Below are positions 55,596 to 64,000 of a stretch of 64,000 nucleotides of DNA, in pieces. This DNA is from Vagococcus allomyrinae (GTDB lineage Bacteria; Bacillota; Bacilli; Lactobacillales; Vagococcaceae): assembly GCF_017829975.1 (NCBI RefSeq), contig NZ_JAEEGA010000005.1:124001-188000 (forward strand). The letters run 5' to 3'. The notes under the pieces are model-generated. The model did no database searches. It saw only the letters and a list, made by a program, of their open reading frames with translations, and had not been told where the DNA came from. Both the position numbers and the translations under genes were made by a program. Numbering within the stretch: the first letter of the stretch is position 1; every line of letters starts with the position of its first letter.

Positions 55596-56678
55596 CTAGG
55601 CATATCGAACAATCAAGGCAATATGTTGATACTTGCTTAGATAGCCGTTCGGCACAAAGACCACTTCTCCACCATAAGCCACAACCGTATGAATGATTTC
55701 ATTGACGATATCATCTACGATCTCAGCCCCTGTCACATCCTCTTTCAAAATCAGCCCCTTGTCTTCAACAGTGGCCGATTGAAAAAAGTCCTTTTCCACA
55801 TACAGCTTTTTACCACGGCCATCCGTTACCGCTCGGTAAATATTGCTTAATTCATTGACCAGTTTATTGTCATTCTCGGCTTTTTCCAAATCAGCGAGAG
55901 ACTGCTTGATCTCATCAGCGACATAGGCTGCAATAACAGGGTAAGCAGCTTTGGCAAGTTCTGAGGTGGTCGTCTTGCCACTATCAAAATTGCCATGAAT
56001 GCTGCCGATGATCCATTCATCTTGATTGGCCACTTCACGATAAAATTCAATATTGCGCTCCACACCGGCCAGGACAACGGGCAAAGGGTTTTGACTATAA
56101 ATTTTACTGAAAACTTTATCTCCCCGATTAAAAAACTCACGAATGTAGTTGTTACGGACAGCGCCAATTGAATTTTGTGTCGGATCACTGGAGTAAAGCA
56201 TCTCATTGGCAAAGGGCAGTTCCTCATTTTTAAATTCTTTCACAAATTGATCATTGTAAAACTCAAGCACACGAATCTCCTCTTGGCTTAAGGTTAACAC
56301 ATAATAATGTTCAGTCTGTTTGATACCACGAATTAAATTACGAGTAACAAATTTATCGTCAATCTTAACCGCATCTTTTTCAATATGAATCGGTAATTTA
56401 ACAGCTTTGCGATAATCCTCTGAAGCAAATAAAATCAATGTATCTAAGGTTGTTTCGTAGGTTAATTCATTTTCCAAAGCCCTTAAATTCTCCATAACGG
56501 CCCAAGCAACCCGTTTATCGTACAACTCCAATAGGCGAGTTTCAGCATCCTTAATCAAATTTTTTAACACGATATTGTTTTTTTGGCTTTTTTGATTCTG
56601 GCGGTCAGTACTTAAAGAAATGGTGACGGACGGTTCACTGCTTAACTCACTGAGTTCTTTCAATTCCGAATAGTACAT
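55596..56678 (-). CDS. Unidentified cytoplasmic protein, possibly eRF1-like (baeRF) family
   Basis: The 360-residue protein has no signal peptide or membrane segment. The N-terminal half (EPSVTISLSTDR, then a helical region and YYVLTLSQEEIRVLEFYNDQ) and the central FNRGDKVFSKIYSQNPLPVVLAGVER followed by GSIHGNFDSGKTT resemble the bacterial relatives of archaeo-eukaryotic release factor 1 (baeRF), whose role is unknown. The C-terminal HTVVAYGGEVVFVPNGYL would be the last beta-alpha unit. I am not certain of the family. It is monocistronic; the ATG follows TTAGGAGGAAGTTT. Confidence 0.55.
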   Translation of the reverse strand: MYYSELKELSELSSEPSVTISLSTDRQNQKSQKNNIVLKNLIKDAETRLLELYDKRVAWAVMENLRALENELTYETTLDTLILFASEDYRKAVKLPIHIEKDAVKIDDKFVTRNLIRGIKQTEHYYVLTLSQEEIRVLEFYNDQFVKEFKNEELPFANEMLYSSDPTQNSIGAVRNNYIREFFNRGDKVFSKIYSQNPLPVVLAGVERNIEFYREVANQDEWIIGSIHGNFDSGKTTTSELAKAAYPVIAAYVADEIKQSLADLEKAENDNKLVNELSNIYRAVTDGRGKKLYVEKDFFQSATVEDKGLILKEDVTGAEIVDDIVNEIIHTVVAYGGEVVFVPNGYLSKYQHIALIVRYA

Positions 56679-56883
56679 AAACTTCCTCCTAATAGTTTGA
56701 CGATCTTGTAAGTGGTTACAAAATTATCATAAAGGTTCTTAGTGAATTAAGCAAAGAATAACCTCTCGAATCAACTTTTTTTGGGCGGCAAGGAATCTTA
56801 CTAGCACTTTATGGACCTTTTGATTGAGTTATGTCGCCGGCTTACCATCACAGTATTGCCCTGCTGCTAAGCTAAAGAAGCAA

Positions 56884-56907
56884 GACTTGAAGTAAGTTCC
56901 TCAAGTC
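56884..56907 (-). terminator. Terminator of the DUF454-ABC operon
   Basis: The stem GACTTGA/TCAAGTC (56884-56890 with 56901-56907) lies a few bases after the second ABC gene and is followed on the minus strand by TTGCTTCTTT. Confidence 0.6.
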
Positions 56908-56914
56908 CTGCTGA

Positions 56915-58555
56915 TTAACGAGTTACACCACCTTTTTTTAAGTACACCCGCTCTTGGGCCAAGGCTAATGTCGTCTCGCGGTGCGAAATGACTAAGACTG
57001 TTTTTCCATTAGCTTCTGCAGTCAATGTTTTGAGAATCGCCTGTTCATTCACATAATCCAAATTACTAGTTGGTTCGTCCAACAACAGCAATGGGCCGTC
57101 ATGTAAAAACAAGCGAGCCAAACCAATTCGCTGGCGTTCACCATCGGAAATACTACGAGCTTGGCCCCCTATTTTGGTCTCATAGCCTTCTGGCAAGGTC
57201 ATGATCCACTGGTGAATCGCCGCTTTTTGTGCGGCAACCTCAACCATTTCCTGAGAGGCGCCTTTACGACCTAACCGAATATTGGCACCAATGGTTTCTT
57301 CAAACAAAAAGGTACTTTGCTCCATGACGCTTTCCAGCTGGTGAAGAGAGGCTTCTTGAATGGTTGGCAGTGGCTCTTGATTAATGGCAATCCTTCCTTG
57401 TGGATCCCAATAACGCATCAATAACTTCACCAACGTGCTTTTGCCACTACCACTTTCACCACCAATCCCTAACCACTGGCCTCTTTTCAACGACAATGAC
57501 AGGTCCTTTAAGATACCTTGTCCTTCTTCATAACCAAAACTAACATCTGCTAGCTCAACATCTGTCAATTCAGCAACAACTCTCTGACTGTCAGCAAAAG
57601 AGACGGTCGGCTGTTCCTGGTTTAAATCGTATAAGCGGCGTCCGCTTGCTAAGGTTGTTACCAAGGCACTGCCTAATCCGTTTAATGCCAACACGGAACC
57701 AAAAGAACTTAGACTAAGAACTGTACCGACTAACACGGTGGCTACGGGTAACTGAAGCAGCGTGCCTGTTAAGAAAACGCTACCAGCAGTTCCAATTAGG
57801 AGGCCTTCGCTCATTATTTGTAGACCACTTCCTTGAGCTAAGCGTTGCTGATACTGTTGATTTAAAGCTTGACCACTGGTTTTTAATTTCGCCAGCCGCT
57901 GTTCTTTCAAGCCAAATTGAAAGATATCTTGTAAACTGGCAATATTTTCCATGACTTGTTGATTTAAGCCAATAAAAGCCTTTTGATAAGCTGGACCACT
58001 TGTTTGATAACGACGATAGCTCAAAACAGGCAATGCGACACCTACTATTAGCTGGCCTAATAATAACAGCAACCCCAATCCTAAATGATAACTGGCGAGA
58101 TAACCAACTGTCACTAGTGTTGTCCCTAAAGCGATAAACACTGGGGAAACCGTATGGGCAAAAAAGACCTCTAGCGCTTCGACATCTGTTGTGATTGCTG
58201 CCACTAAGTCGCCACTTTTTTTTCCTGCTAATCTAGCAGGACCTAGTTGCCTTAAGGTAGCGAAAATTTGTTGACGAATAATTGCCAATAACCGAAACGC
58301 AATATCGTGATTTAAGTACTGCTCACAATAGCGAGCCACACCTCGAATCACACCACAGCCAACCATCATCACTAAACATTTTTGAGGGTTAACAGGTTGT
58401 TGCGATAGAATAGCCAAAACACCTTGTAAGCCGATAATCGAGATCGCAACAACGGCTAAATTGCTGATAATTCCTAAGAAAATTGCCAGTATCATCCGAC
58501 CTTTTAAGGGTTTAACAAAGGATAGTAACCAGCGAATAATCGTCCACTGTCTCAT
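56915..58555 (-). CDS. ABC exporter-type half-transporter, CydC-like subunit
   Basis: The 546-residue protein fuses a six-helix membrane domain (about 1-310) to an ATPase domain: Walker A GESGSGKSTLV (near 365), signature SISDGERQRIGLARLFL and Walker B LLLLDEPTSNLD. VARYCEQYLNHDIAFRLLA in the membrane domain is typical of CydC. It forms a heterodimer with the preceding gene product. The start is ATG 58555 (MRQWTIIRWL), eight bases after a GGGGG site formed by the end of the upstream gene. CydDC exports cysteine/glutathione for cytochrome bd assembly, but a Fur box upstream suggests an iron- or heme-linked role instead. Confidence 0.8.
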   Translation of the reverse strand: MRQWTIIRWLLSFVKPLKGRMILAIFLGIISNLAVVAISIIGLQGVLAILSQQPVNPQKCLVMMVGCGVIRGVARYCEQYLNHDIAFRLLAIIRQQIFATLRQLGPARLAGKKSGDLVAAITTDVEALEVFFAHTVSPVFIALGTTLVTVGYLASYHLGLGLLLLLGQLIVGVALPVLSYRRYQTSGPAYQKAFIGLNQQVMENIASLQDIFQFGLKEQRLAKLKTSGQALNQQYQQRLAQGSGLQIMSEGLLIGTAGSVFLTGTLLQLPVATVLVGTVLSLSSFGSVLALNGLGSALVTTLASGRRLYDLNQEQPTVSFADSQRVVAELTDVELADVSFGYEEGQGILKDLSLSLKRGQWLGIGGESGSGKSTLVKLLMRYWDPQGRIAINQEPLPTIQEASLHQLESVMEQSTFLFEETIGANIRLGRKGASQEMVEVAAQKAAIHQWIMTLPEGYETKIGGQARSISDGERQRIGLARLFLHDGPLLLLDEPTSNLDYVNEQAILKTLTAEANGKTVLVISHRETTLALAQERVYLKKGGVTR

Positions 58556-58556
58556 C

Positions 58557-60275
58557 TTATATGCCCCCATTCATCAAATGTTTTTCTTCTAAGAAATAGT
58601 TTTTAAAATAAGTCGAGTGAGTTTGAAGGTCGACTGGTCGACCAACTTCCACTAATTTTCCTTTTTCAAAAACTAGCAATTGATCGGCATTCAGAACATT
58701 GTAAAGACGATGAGAGATAAACACAACTATTTTATCTTTGGCCAATTCTTGCAGCACTCCTAGGATAATTTCTTCACTAATCAAATCCACCCCAGAGGTA
58801 ATTTCATCAAAAATATACAGTTGCGCTTCTCGCAATAAGGCCCTTCCTAGCAATAGCCGTTGGCGCTGGCCGCCTGAAAGATTAGCGCCATTTTCCAATA
58901 GTCGTTCATCCAACCCCGTCGGTAAGGTTTCAACAAAGTCTTTTAAGCGAACTTTATCCAAAATTTGCCATAATTCGGCATCACTGGCCTGGGGCTTGCC
59001 GATCAATAAATTATTGCGGATACTTTCAGGGTACAGATAACCATGATTATCGACCAGCAGTCCTTGTTGACGAATCACCTCACCACTCAAAGCCGTTAAA
59101 GGAACATCGTTCCATAAAATTTGGCCTTGATACCCTGATAGCTGGTGCAAGAGCAGACGGGCAAAGGTACTCTTACCTGAACCGGATTTCCCCACTAAGG
59201 CAGAAAAACTGCCTTTGGTAAAGGCTGCAGAAACTTGGCTCAAGGTCCATTTTTGGTTCTTTTCATAGGCAAAATTCAACTCGTTTACTACTATTTCACT
59301 CAGTGGTTCTGGCCAAGTGGTTTGGGTGCCGTAAGTTGGTTCTGGCAGTTCCAAATAGGCGAATAGCTTGCCACAAGCACTGATACCATTCATGGCCACA
59401 TGAAACAAAGAGCCCAACTGACGCATAGGTATAAAAAATTCCGCACTTAACAACAGGAACATCAGCATACCAACGGTGCTAATTGTCCCGTTTCCATAAG
59501 CGATTAATGCCAAACCAATGCCCAAAGCCGCTCCACTGTATGAAATAATATCCATGATTGTAATGGAGTTTAATTGCATGGAAAGTAGACTCATGGTGGC
59601 TTTGCGAAAACGTTCTGCGTCACTGGCGATGTCCTTTTGCTTGTCCTCATCTTGAGAATAAGCCTTTAATACACTTAGCCCACTGAGATTCTCATGAAAT
59701 TTCGCCCCTAGGTTGGTGTAATCCGACCAATAACGGCCTAAAATCCGCTTGGCAATTTTCATTACTGCCATGATGACTATGGGGATCACCGGCATACATA
59801 AGAGCAATACCACCGCCGGTTGCCAAGCAAAGCCAACTAATGAGGCAAAAATCATCAGTGACGCCACTAAGCAATAAAATAATTGAGGCAAAAAGCGAGC
59901 GTAATAAATTTCTAATTGCTCAATACCATCGACAGCCAATTGAGTTAATGTGGCTGCTGGCAACTGACCTTGACTCTTGCCTAAGCGGAAGGCTTTCTCC
60001 ATAACGGCTTCTCGCATGGCCAAGCGCAAATCCGCTGACGCGCGATAGGTCTGTTTTTCACTTAACTTTGTCAGTAAAGTCTTCCCTATTAAGACAAGGA
60101 TAATCGTTCCTAAAACACCCCAAGCGCTCATCCCGTCTCCATGGAGGTAAGCCGCTAAATGACGGGCAAACATCAACCACAAGATTATCGACAAACCTAA
60201 GCTAATCACACGATAGAAGACGATTAGTAGCAAGGGGCCTTTCTCAATTAACTGAAAGAGTCGTTTATCAATCAT
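58557..60275 (-). CDS. ABC exporter-type half-transporter, CydD-like subunit
   Basis: The 572-residue partner of the CydC-like protein. It has a membrane domain (about 1-310, with KAYSQDEDKQKDIASDAERF in a cytoplasmic loop) and an ATPase domain with Walker A GKSGSGKSTFA, signature NLSGGQRQRLLLGRAL and Walker B YIFDEITSGVD. Its ATG overlaps the DUF454 stop by eight bases, showing translational coupling. Gene order DUF454-ABC-ABC occurs in iron/heme-regulated loci of other Lactobacillales (general knowledge). No cydAB is present in the window. Confidence 0.8.
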   Translation of the reverse strand: MIDKRLFQLIEKGPLLLIVFYRVISLGLSIILWLMFARHLAAYLHGDGMSAWGVLGTIILVLIGKTLLTKLSEKQTYRASADLRLAMREAVMEKAFRLGKSQGQLPAATLTQLAVDGIEQLEIYYARFLPQLFYCLVASLMIFASLVGFAWQPAVVLLLCMPVIPIVIMAVMKIAKRILGRYWSDYTNLGAKFHENLSGLSVLKAYSQDEDKQKDIASDAERFRKATMSLLSMQLNSITIMDIISYSGAALGIGLALIAYGNGTISTVGMLMFLLLSAEFFIPMRQLGSLFHVAMNGISACGKLFAYLELPEPTYGTQTTWPEPLSEIVVNELNFAYEKNQKWTLSQVSAAFTKGSFSALVGKSGSGKSTFARLLLHQLSGYQGQILWNDVPLTALSGEVIRQQGLLVDNHGYLYPESIRNNLLIGKPQASDAELWQILDKVRLKDFVETLPTGLDERLLENGANLSGGQRQRLLLGRALLREAQLYIFDEITSGVDLISEEIILGVLQELAKDKIVVFISHRLYNVLNADQLLVFEKGKLVEVGRPVDLQTHSTYFKNYFLEEKHLMNGGI

Positions 60276-60672
60276 AGGGCTCACCTAATTCAACTACTTC
60301 AGAAGTTTTGCCTCTTTTCCCCTTTAAGTACCATGTCAAAAAAATAACATGAGAGACATAGACGATTCCCATAGTCACTCGCATGACCAAATTATCGACT
60401 AACACACAGGGGATCAAGAATACGATAAACATCACAATAAACATTTTTATCATACTTTTAGTCGTCATCTTCTTTTTAACCAGTGGCTCTTCCACATATT
60501 TGTGATAACTCTCTGATTGAATAAATTTTGTGTGTAGTTTTTCTGAACTTCTCAGCCAGAAGAACCCTGTTAATAAATAGAACACCGTCGTCGGTAAAAA
60601 TGGCACAAAAATGCCAATGGTTCCCAAAGCCAGTGCTAGACCACCTAAGCCAATGTATAATCCTTTTTTCAT
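60268..60672 (-). CDS. DUF454 (YbaN-like) membrane protein
   Basis: The 134-residue protein has three to four membrane helices (about 6-35, 76-92, 95-115) and the family-specific loop FFWLRSSEKLHTKFIQSESY, which is typical of YbaN/DUF454. The start is ATG 60672 (MKKGLYIGLG) after CGGAGGATTGCATC. It is the first gene of an operon with the CydDC-like ABC pair. The role is unknown; in several species it is linked to heme or iron loci. Confidence 0.85.
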   Translation of the reverse strand: MKKGLYIGLGGLALALGTIGIFVPFLPTTVFYLLTGFFWLRSSEKLHTKFIQSESYHKYVEEPLVKKKMTTKSMIKMFIVMFIVFLIPCVLVDNLVMRVTMGIVYVSHVIFLTWYLKGKRGKTSEVVELGEPYD

Positions 60673-60796
60673 GATGCAATCCTCCGTGTTACGCCACAAT
60701 AGGCGCGTTTAATGGTTAAGACAGAATGATCGATTAACACTAGTGGCTCACTGTCTACTTCTTTTTTAACTAACCCACCTTAATCTTCACTTGTTT

Positions 60797-60834
60797 ATTG
60801 TATCACATAACAACTTATTTGAGAATGATTCTCA
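60797..60834 (-). promoter_or_regulatory. Fur-controlled promoter of the DUF454-ABC operon
   Basis: TGAGAATGATTCTCA (60820-60834) is a perfect 7-1-7 Fur box and is itself palindromic around its centre. On the minus strand the -10 box TACAAT (60797-60802) is 17 bases from TTCTCA (60820-60825), so the Fur box covers the -35 position. Confidence 0.85.
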
Positions 60835-60874
60835 TTATTAATTCTATCAATCACCACCATCAAACGGGGACCGC

Positions 60875-61915
60875 CTAGCTAGGTCCCCTCTCCTGATGCC
60901 AAGCTAAAATGGCCTTAGCGGTTTGATTGCTGTCCTGATTAACAAAAGTTTTTAGGTATTCTTTTTTATGAAAGCCATACTGGGGATCATAATAAGAAAC
61001 AAGTAATTTTTCAATCACCTGATCCACGTCACCAGCTTCCAACTGCGCTTGCATCCTCTGTACTTTTTCTGGATTAATCACTTTATTCAATCTCCCGATG
61101 GCCGTGATCAACTCTGGGAGGTTCGCCACCGTGACGTAATCACGATGAATCTGTTCAACCCGTTTTTTTAAACTGACATTGATTAAGAGCTTCTCTCCTT
61201 CTTGAATAGCCTGATATAAACTTGGTGGCATCACCGCACGGCCAATACGCTTGCTTTCACCTTCTGTAAAAACAGTCTCCCCCCTTTGCCAATGACGACT
61301 AGCATCAAAGAGTAAACTTTCAAACATTTTCTGCGAATGGGGCTCCGTCAAGCCAACACTACCCAACAGGGATCCGCGATGGTTGGCACACGCTTCTAAG
61401 TCTAGCACCTTTGCGCCTTGGGCTGCTAAAGCCGTTAAAATATCCGTTTTGCCACTGCCGGATAGGCCGTATAGCGTCATAAAATTCACCTTCGTCAATT
61501 GTGTCTCCAACTGTTCCACAATATAATGACGATAGGCCTTATATCCCCCTTGAAGTCGGCTAACTGATAATCCCAAAGCCTTCAATAAAGAGAAAATCGA
61601 CAAGGAACGCATTCCTCCTCTACTACAAAAAATAACTAGTTCATCGAACTCCTTTAACAGGCTTTGGTACTCAGCAAACATTTGGGGTAGCTGACCAGAT
61701 GCCCAATCAATGCCGCATTGCTTCGCCTCTTCAATTTTGCCATTTACGTATAAGATGCCGATTTTTTCACGAGCTTGATCATCTAAAACAGGAATGTTAA
61801 CCGCACCTGGAATCGTTGCCTGTCGGTATTCCTTAGGGCTACGAACATCAACAAAACAAATTCTTTTAGTATCACTGGCCGTCAGTATTTCCGAATAAGT
61901 TACGGTTGGTTTCAT
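60875..61915 (-). CDS. mnmH: tRNA 2-selenouridine/geranyl-2-thiouridine synthase
   Basis: MnmH (SelU) replaces the sulfur of 2-thiouridine at the tRNA wobble position by selenium via a geranylated intermediate. The 346-residue protein has an N-terminal rhodanese domain whose catalytic cysteine is in VIFCSRGGMRS (near 95) and a C-terminal P-loop domain with GLSGSGKTDIL (near 150) and ANHRGSLLGSVG, which is diagnostic. The start is ATG 61915 (MKPTVTYSEI) after GAGGAAGAAA. selD is not in the window, so selenium use in this organism cannot be judged. Confidence 0.92.
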   Translation of the reverse strand: MKPTVTYSEILTASDTKRICFVDVRSPKEYRQATIPGAVNIPVLDDQAREKIGILYVNGKIEEAKQCGIDWASGQLPQMFAEYQSLLKEFDELVIFCSRGGMRSLSIFSLLKALGLSVSRLQGGYKAYRHYIVEQLETQLTKVNFMTLYGLSGSGKTDILTALAAQGAKVLDLEACANHRGSLLGSVGLTEPHSQKMFESLLFDASRHWQRGETVFTEGESKRIGRAVMPPSLYQAIQEGEKLLINVSLKKRVEQIHRDYVTVANLPELITAIGRLNKVINPEKVQRMQAQLEAGDVDQVIEKLLVSYYDPQYGFHKKEYLKTFVNQDSNQTAKAILAWHQERGPS

Positions 61916-62031
61916 TTTCTTCCTCACTTCCTAAGTCATGCCACTTTTTTATCCTCTTCTATCATACTACTAATTCGCTGACTTTTCCTACTTCACTTTA
62001 CTAATCTGTCATCATCGTGACAATGGAACGA

Positions 62032-62071
62032 AAAGAACCTGATGTTAATGATACCATCAGGCTCTTTTTTA
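62032..62071. terminator. Bidirectional terminator after the metallophosphoesterase gene
   Basis: The arms AGAACCTGATG and CATCAGGCTCT (about 62034-62044 with 62055-62065, one mismatch) are followed by T6 on the plus strand and TTCTTTTCG on the minus strand. Confidence 0.75.
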
Positions 62072-62142
62072 CTTTATAGAAAAGTATAACACTTTCTCTA
62101 TATCGTAGTTTGGATCCAGCTTCACGCCTCGTTCAGCTTTTC

Positions 62143-63042
62143 TTAATACTCAATCACTGTCATGCTTTCAGTAAATTCCGCTTTCAAATGTTCTCTACGA
62201 AAGCGATTAAAAGCCTCCTTATGATGCTTTAAAATCCCTCGAACTTTCATGGGATTGAAAGAGGTCATCAATTGATTTTCCAGCATAAAATTACGCGTTA
62301 ACTGCCATTCATAAAAATAGCCTAAAGGTCGCGCACTGTAAATCGTTCCCCCTAACAATTGATCGGAAAAACGGCGGTGGGTATGACCGAATACTACCTG
62401 TTGAATATGATCATACTGATCAAATAGTTGCCCAGTTCCTTCAGAGCCTAGAAAAGCGTTTAATTGATTCCAACGAGCGTATCTTCCTTGTTGGTAGACG
62501 ATAAATTCCCGTTTAGGAACAAAATGAGTGGCAATAATCACTTGCTTGTTCATCTCTGCCAATTGGTCCAAAACCAACTGTAGTTGATGTAAAATCACTT
62601 CTTGAGTTTTAGGATCAGCTAACTCCCGTTGAATAAAGCGATCATACCAGTACAAATTTTTTGACGCTAAAATTTTGGCCTGATCTTTTTCTAGCGCATA
62701 ACTGTAATCATACCAACCATTAAAGGCCAGTAGCACTTGAGAGGCATTTAACGAGATACTTTTGAAATTTAAAAAGTGAGTATCAGGATATGCTTCAATG
62801 CCTTGTTCATTGGCTAAATCAGGCATCTCGTGGTTACCAAAATTATATGTTACAGAGATCTGATGGTCTTCGATAAATTTAACCACCCCCCATAAACCTT
62901 CCAGTTTATTGGCTGTGTCACCTGCCAAATGAACGTGAGTGATTGCCTTGGCTTGTAATACCTCTACAAGTTGCCTTAATTCATTGTCGCCTAATTGATT
63001 GATGTCTACATGTAAATCACTGAGAATCGCTAATTTGCCCAT
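62143..63042 (-). CDS. Calcineurin-like metallophosphoesterase
   Basis: The 299-residue protein has the dinuclear metal motifs of the family in order: LSDLHVDIN (D-x-H), HLAGDTAN (GD), NFGNHEMPD (GNHE), IATHFVPKRE and FGHTHRRFSD (GHxH). It probably cleaves a phosphodiester or phosphomonoester; the substrate cannot be deduced. The start is ATG 63042 (MGKLAILSDL) after GGAGGGTGACA. The frame upstream to 63090 is not needed. No operon partner is apparent. Confidence 0.88.
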   Translation of the reverse strand: MGKLAILSDLHVDINQLGDNELRQLVEVLQAKAITHVHLAGDTANKLEGLWGVVKFIEDHQISVTYNFGNHEMPDLANEQGIEAYPDTHFLNFKSISLNASQVLLAFNGWYDYSYALEKDQAKILASKNLYWYDRFIQRELADPKTQEVILHQLQLVLDQLAEMNKQVIIATHFVPKREFIVYQQGRYARWNQLNAFLGSEGTGQLFDQYDHIQQVVFGHTHRRFSDQLLGGTIYSARPLGYFYEWQLTRNFMLENQLMTSFNPMKVRGILKHHKEAFNRFRREHLKAEFTESMTVIEY

Positions 63043-63128
63043 TGTCACCCTCCACTGTCCAGTATAACTTAAAGAAGTTATGAGGAACACTGATTCGCCT
63101 AAAATAACGAAAACTTCTCAATCATATC

Positions 63129-63160
63129 AAAAAACCACGTTAACATTGCTGGAAACGTGG
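63129..63160 (-). terminator. Terminator of the P-loop protein gene
   Basis: The stem CCACGTT/AACGTGG (63135-63141 with 63154-63160) is followed on the minus strand by T6. It lies about 35 bases after the stop codon. Confidence 0.75.
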
Positions 63161-63194
63161 CTTCTTGGATATAAGAATGCTTTTTTTCAAAATA

Positions 63195-63803
63195 TTAGTC
63201 TGTCCCAATGATCGTTGCCAACTCAGCTAGTAGTTGGCTATAATCTACTTTAGAAAAATCCGTCACATCCACTTCAAATAGTCTCCCTAAAGCAAAGGTT
63301 TCATATCCTCTAGTCGTGCATCGAAGAAGGAAGTTTTCATATGATAACAGATTGTCAGCTTGTTCCCGCTCAACAGTCATCCCTTTATGATACTGGGTTA
63401 AAATATGACCTAAATGTCGATCTTCAGCTAAATCTCTCTTTTTTTGTCTTTCAAATAGCCGATCTAACTCTGCGACTAAGCGAATCGTCACTAGTTGGTA
63501 ATGATAATGACTGGCTAGCAATTTAAGCGTCTCTCGTTGTTTGTTACTAAAAGGATAATCGGATATCACACTGTTTTGTTCGTGACATAGTCGTTCTATT
63601 TCTGCATAATACTCTTTCCAACTCTTCCTAATTAGCCTCTCCTTTTCCTCCAAGTTATTAAAACCAAATTGATCCCAATTTTGCTCTTTAAACTCATCAG
63701 GAGAGACTAACTTCATATGGGGAAACGATTTTAACAACATTTCCGCTAAAAAAGTCTTCCCTGTACCAGGGTAGCCGGCTAATAATATAATTGTCTTTTG
63801 CAC
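63195..63803 (-). CDS. P-loop kinase-like ATPase
   Basis: A 202-residue protein of the AAA_33/zeta-toxin-like kinase group. The Walker A motif GYPGTGKT is at residues 9-16; VISDYPFSNKQRE may carry the catalytic aspartate, and RLFERQKKRDLAEDRH forms the lid. It probably phosphorylates a small molecule. The start is taken at GTG 63803 (VQKTIILLAG), 12 bases after AAGGA. A TTG at 63836 would overlap the GntR gene by 17 bases. It follows the GntR-type regulator closely, so the two probably form an operon. Confidence 0.7.
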   Translation of the reverse strand: MQKTIILLAGYPGTGKTFLAEMLLKSFPHMKLVSPDEFKEQNWDQFGFNNLEEKERLIRKSWKEYYAEIERLCHEQNSVISDYPFSNKQRETLKLLASHYHYQLVTIRLVAELDRLFERQKKRDLAEDRHLGHILTQYHKGMTVEREQADNLLSYENFLLRCTTRGYETFALGRLFEVDVTDFSKVDYSQLLAELATIIGTD

Positions 63804-63819
63804 GAAGTCACTCAGTCCT

Positions 63820-64000
63820 TTATATGCGTAATTCAATTTCTAAGTTATATTTATTGGCTAGATAATACGTATCTACGTACTCTCTTGGAATATTACCAGT
63901 ATCAAAGGATACTCTCTTAATATGTAATAAAGGAAAACCTAGAGGCACTTGCAACAATTGAGAGATCTCTTCGTTGGCAACCATTGAAAATATTTCTTGT
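63820..64000 (-). CDS. GntR-family regulator, C-terminal part of UTRA domain (truncated by window)
   Basis: The frame is open from the right edge to TAA at 63820. The last 59 residues (FSMVANEEISQLLQVPLGFP, HIKRVSFDTG, NIPREYVDTYYLANKYNLEIE) match the end of the UTRA ligand-binding domain of HutC/FarR-type GntR regulators, including the conserved closing segment with a Tyr-rich strand. The DNA-binding N-terminus lies beyond the window. Its ligand is unknown. Confidence 0.8.
   Translation of the reverse strand, partial: QEIFSMVANEEISQLLQVPLGFPLLHIKRVSFDTGNIPREYVDTYYLANKYNLEIELRI

Overview
The window looks like a chromosomal segment of a low-GC Gram-positive bacterium of the Lactobacillales, most likely an Enterococcaceae member (Enterococcus or Vagococcus-like). 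The grounds are strong GGAGG ribosome binding sites, PTS systems controlled by BglG-type antiterminators, oleate hydratase, a potABCD cluster close to murB, and many intrinsic terminators. The genus is an inference. I saw no rRNA, tRNA, CRISPR array, prophage or insertion sequence.

Layout. 1-6 kb: envelope and lipid functions (partial AI-2E-type permease, DUF308 protein, cardiolipin synthase, oleate hydratase) plus two very small genes. 6-10.5 kb: XRE-cupin regulator and polyamine importer potABCD. 10.7-16 kb: quinone oxidoreductase, ECF S component, YdjC/ChbG deacetylase, murB, TraB/GumN lipoprotein, GNAT enzyme. 16-19.3 kb: a DnaA-box cluster, then an antitermination-controlled GlcNAc-type PTS (antiterminator, IICB, IIA). 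19.4-26.7 kb (minus strand): a striking gene set of PTS IICB, adenylosuccinate-lyase-like enzyme, second YdjC/ChbG deacetylase, malic enzyme, fumarase and RpiR regulator. 28.2-43 kb: a myo-inositol catabolic locus with a ribose-type ABC importer, a DeoR regulator and iolA-B-C-D, two IolG-like dehydrogenases, iolE and iolJ. 43-49 kb: LytTR/DUF3021 pair, MazG-like pyrophosphohydrolase, Fur-boxed iron-siderophore ABC importer, CPA2 antiporter. 49-55.5 kb: XRE regulators, CsbD protein, and a beta-glucoside operon (bglP, bglA, antiterminator) with a textbook RAT/terminator leader. 55.6-64 kb: unidentified protein, a Fur-boxed DUF454 plus heterodimeric CydDC-like ABC pair, mnmH, metallophosphoesterase, P-loop kinase-like protein and a truncated GntR regulator.

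The most interesting part is 19.4-26.7 kb. Read as a pathway, a phosphotransferase imports a sugar conjugate, a C-N or C-O lyase of the fumarase/aspartase superfamily releases fumarate from it, fumarase makes malate, malic enzyme makes pyruvate, and an RpiR regulator senses a sugar phosphate. Two palindromes (TGAC-N4-GTCA) and a CRE-like site lie upstream. This suggests catabolism of a succinyl-, aspartyl- or malyl-linked (amino)sugar. The substrate is unknown, and an internal terminator separates the malic enzyme/fumarase half.

Many start sites were moved downstream of the longest open frame to the codon that follows a good ribosome binding site; this is stated per gene.
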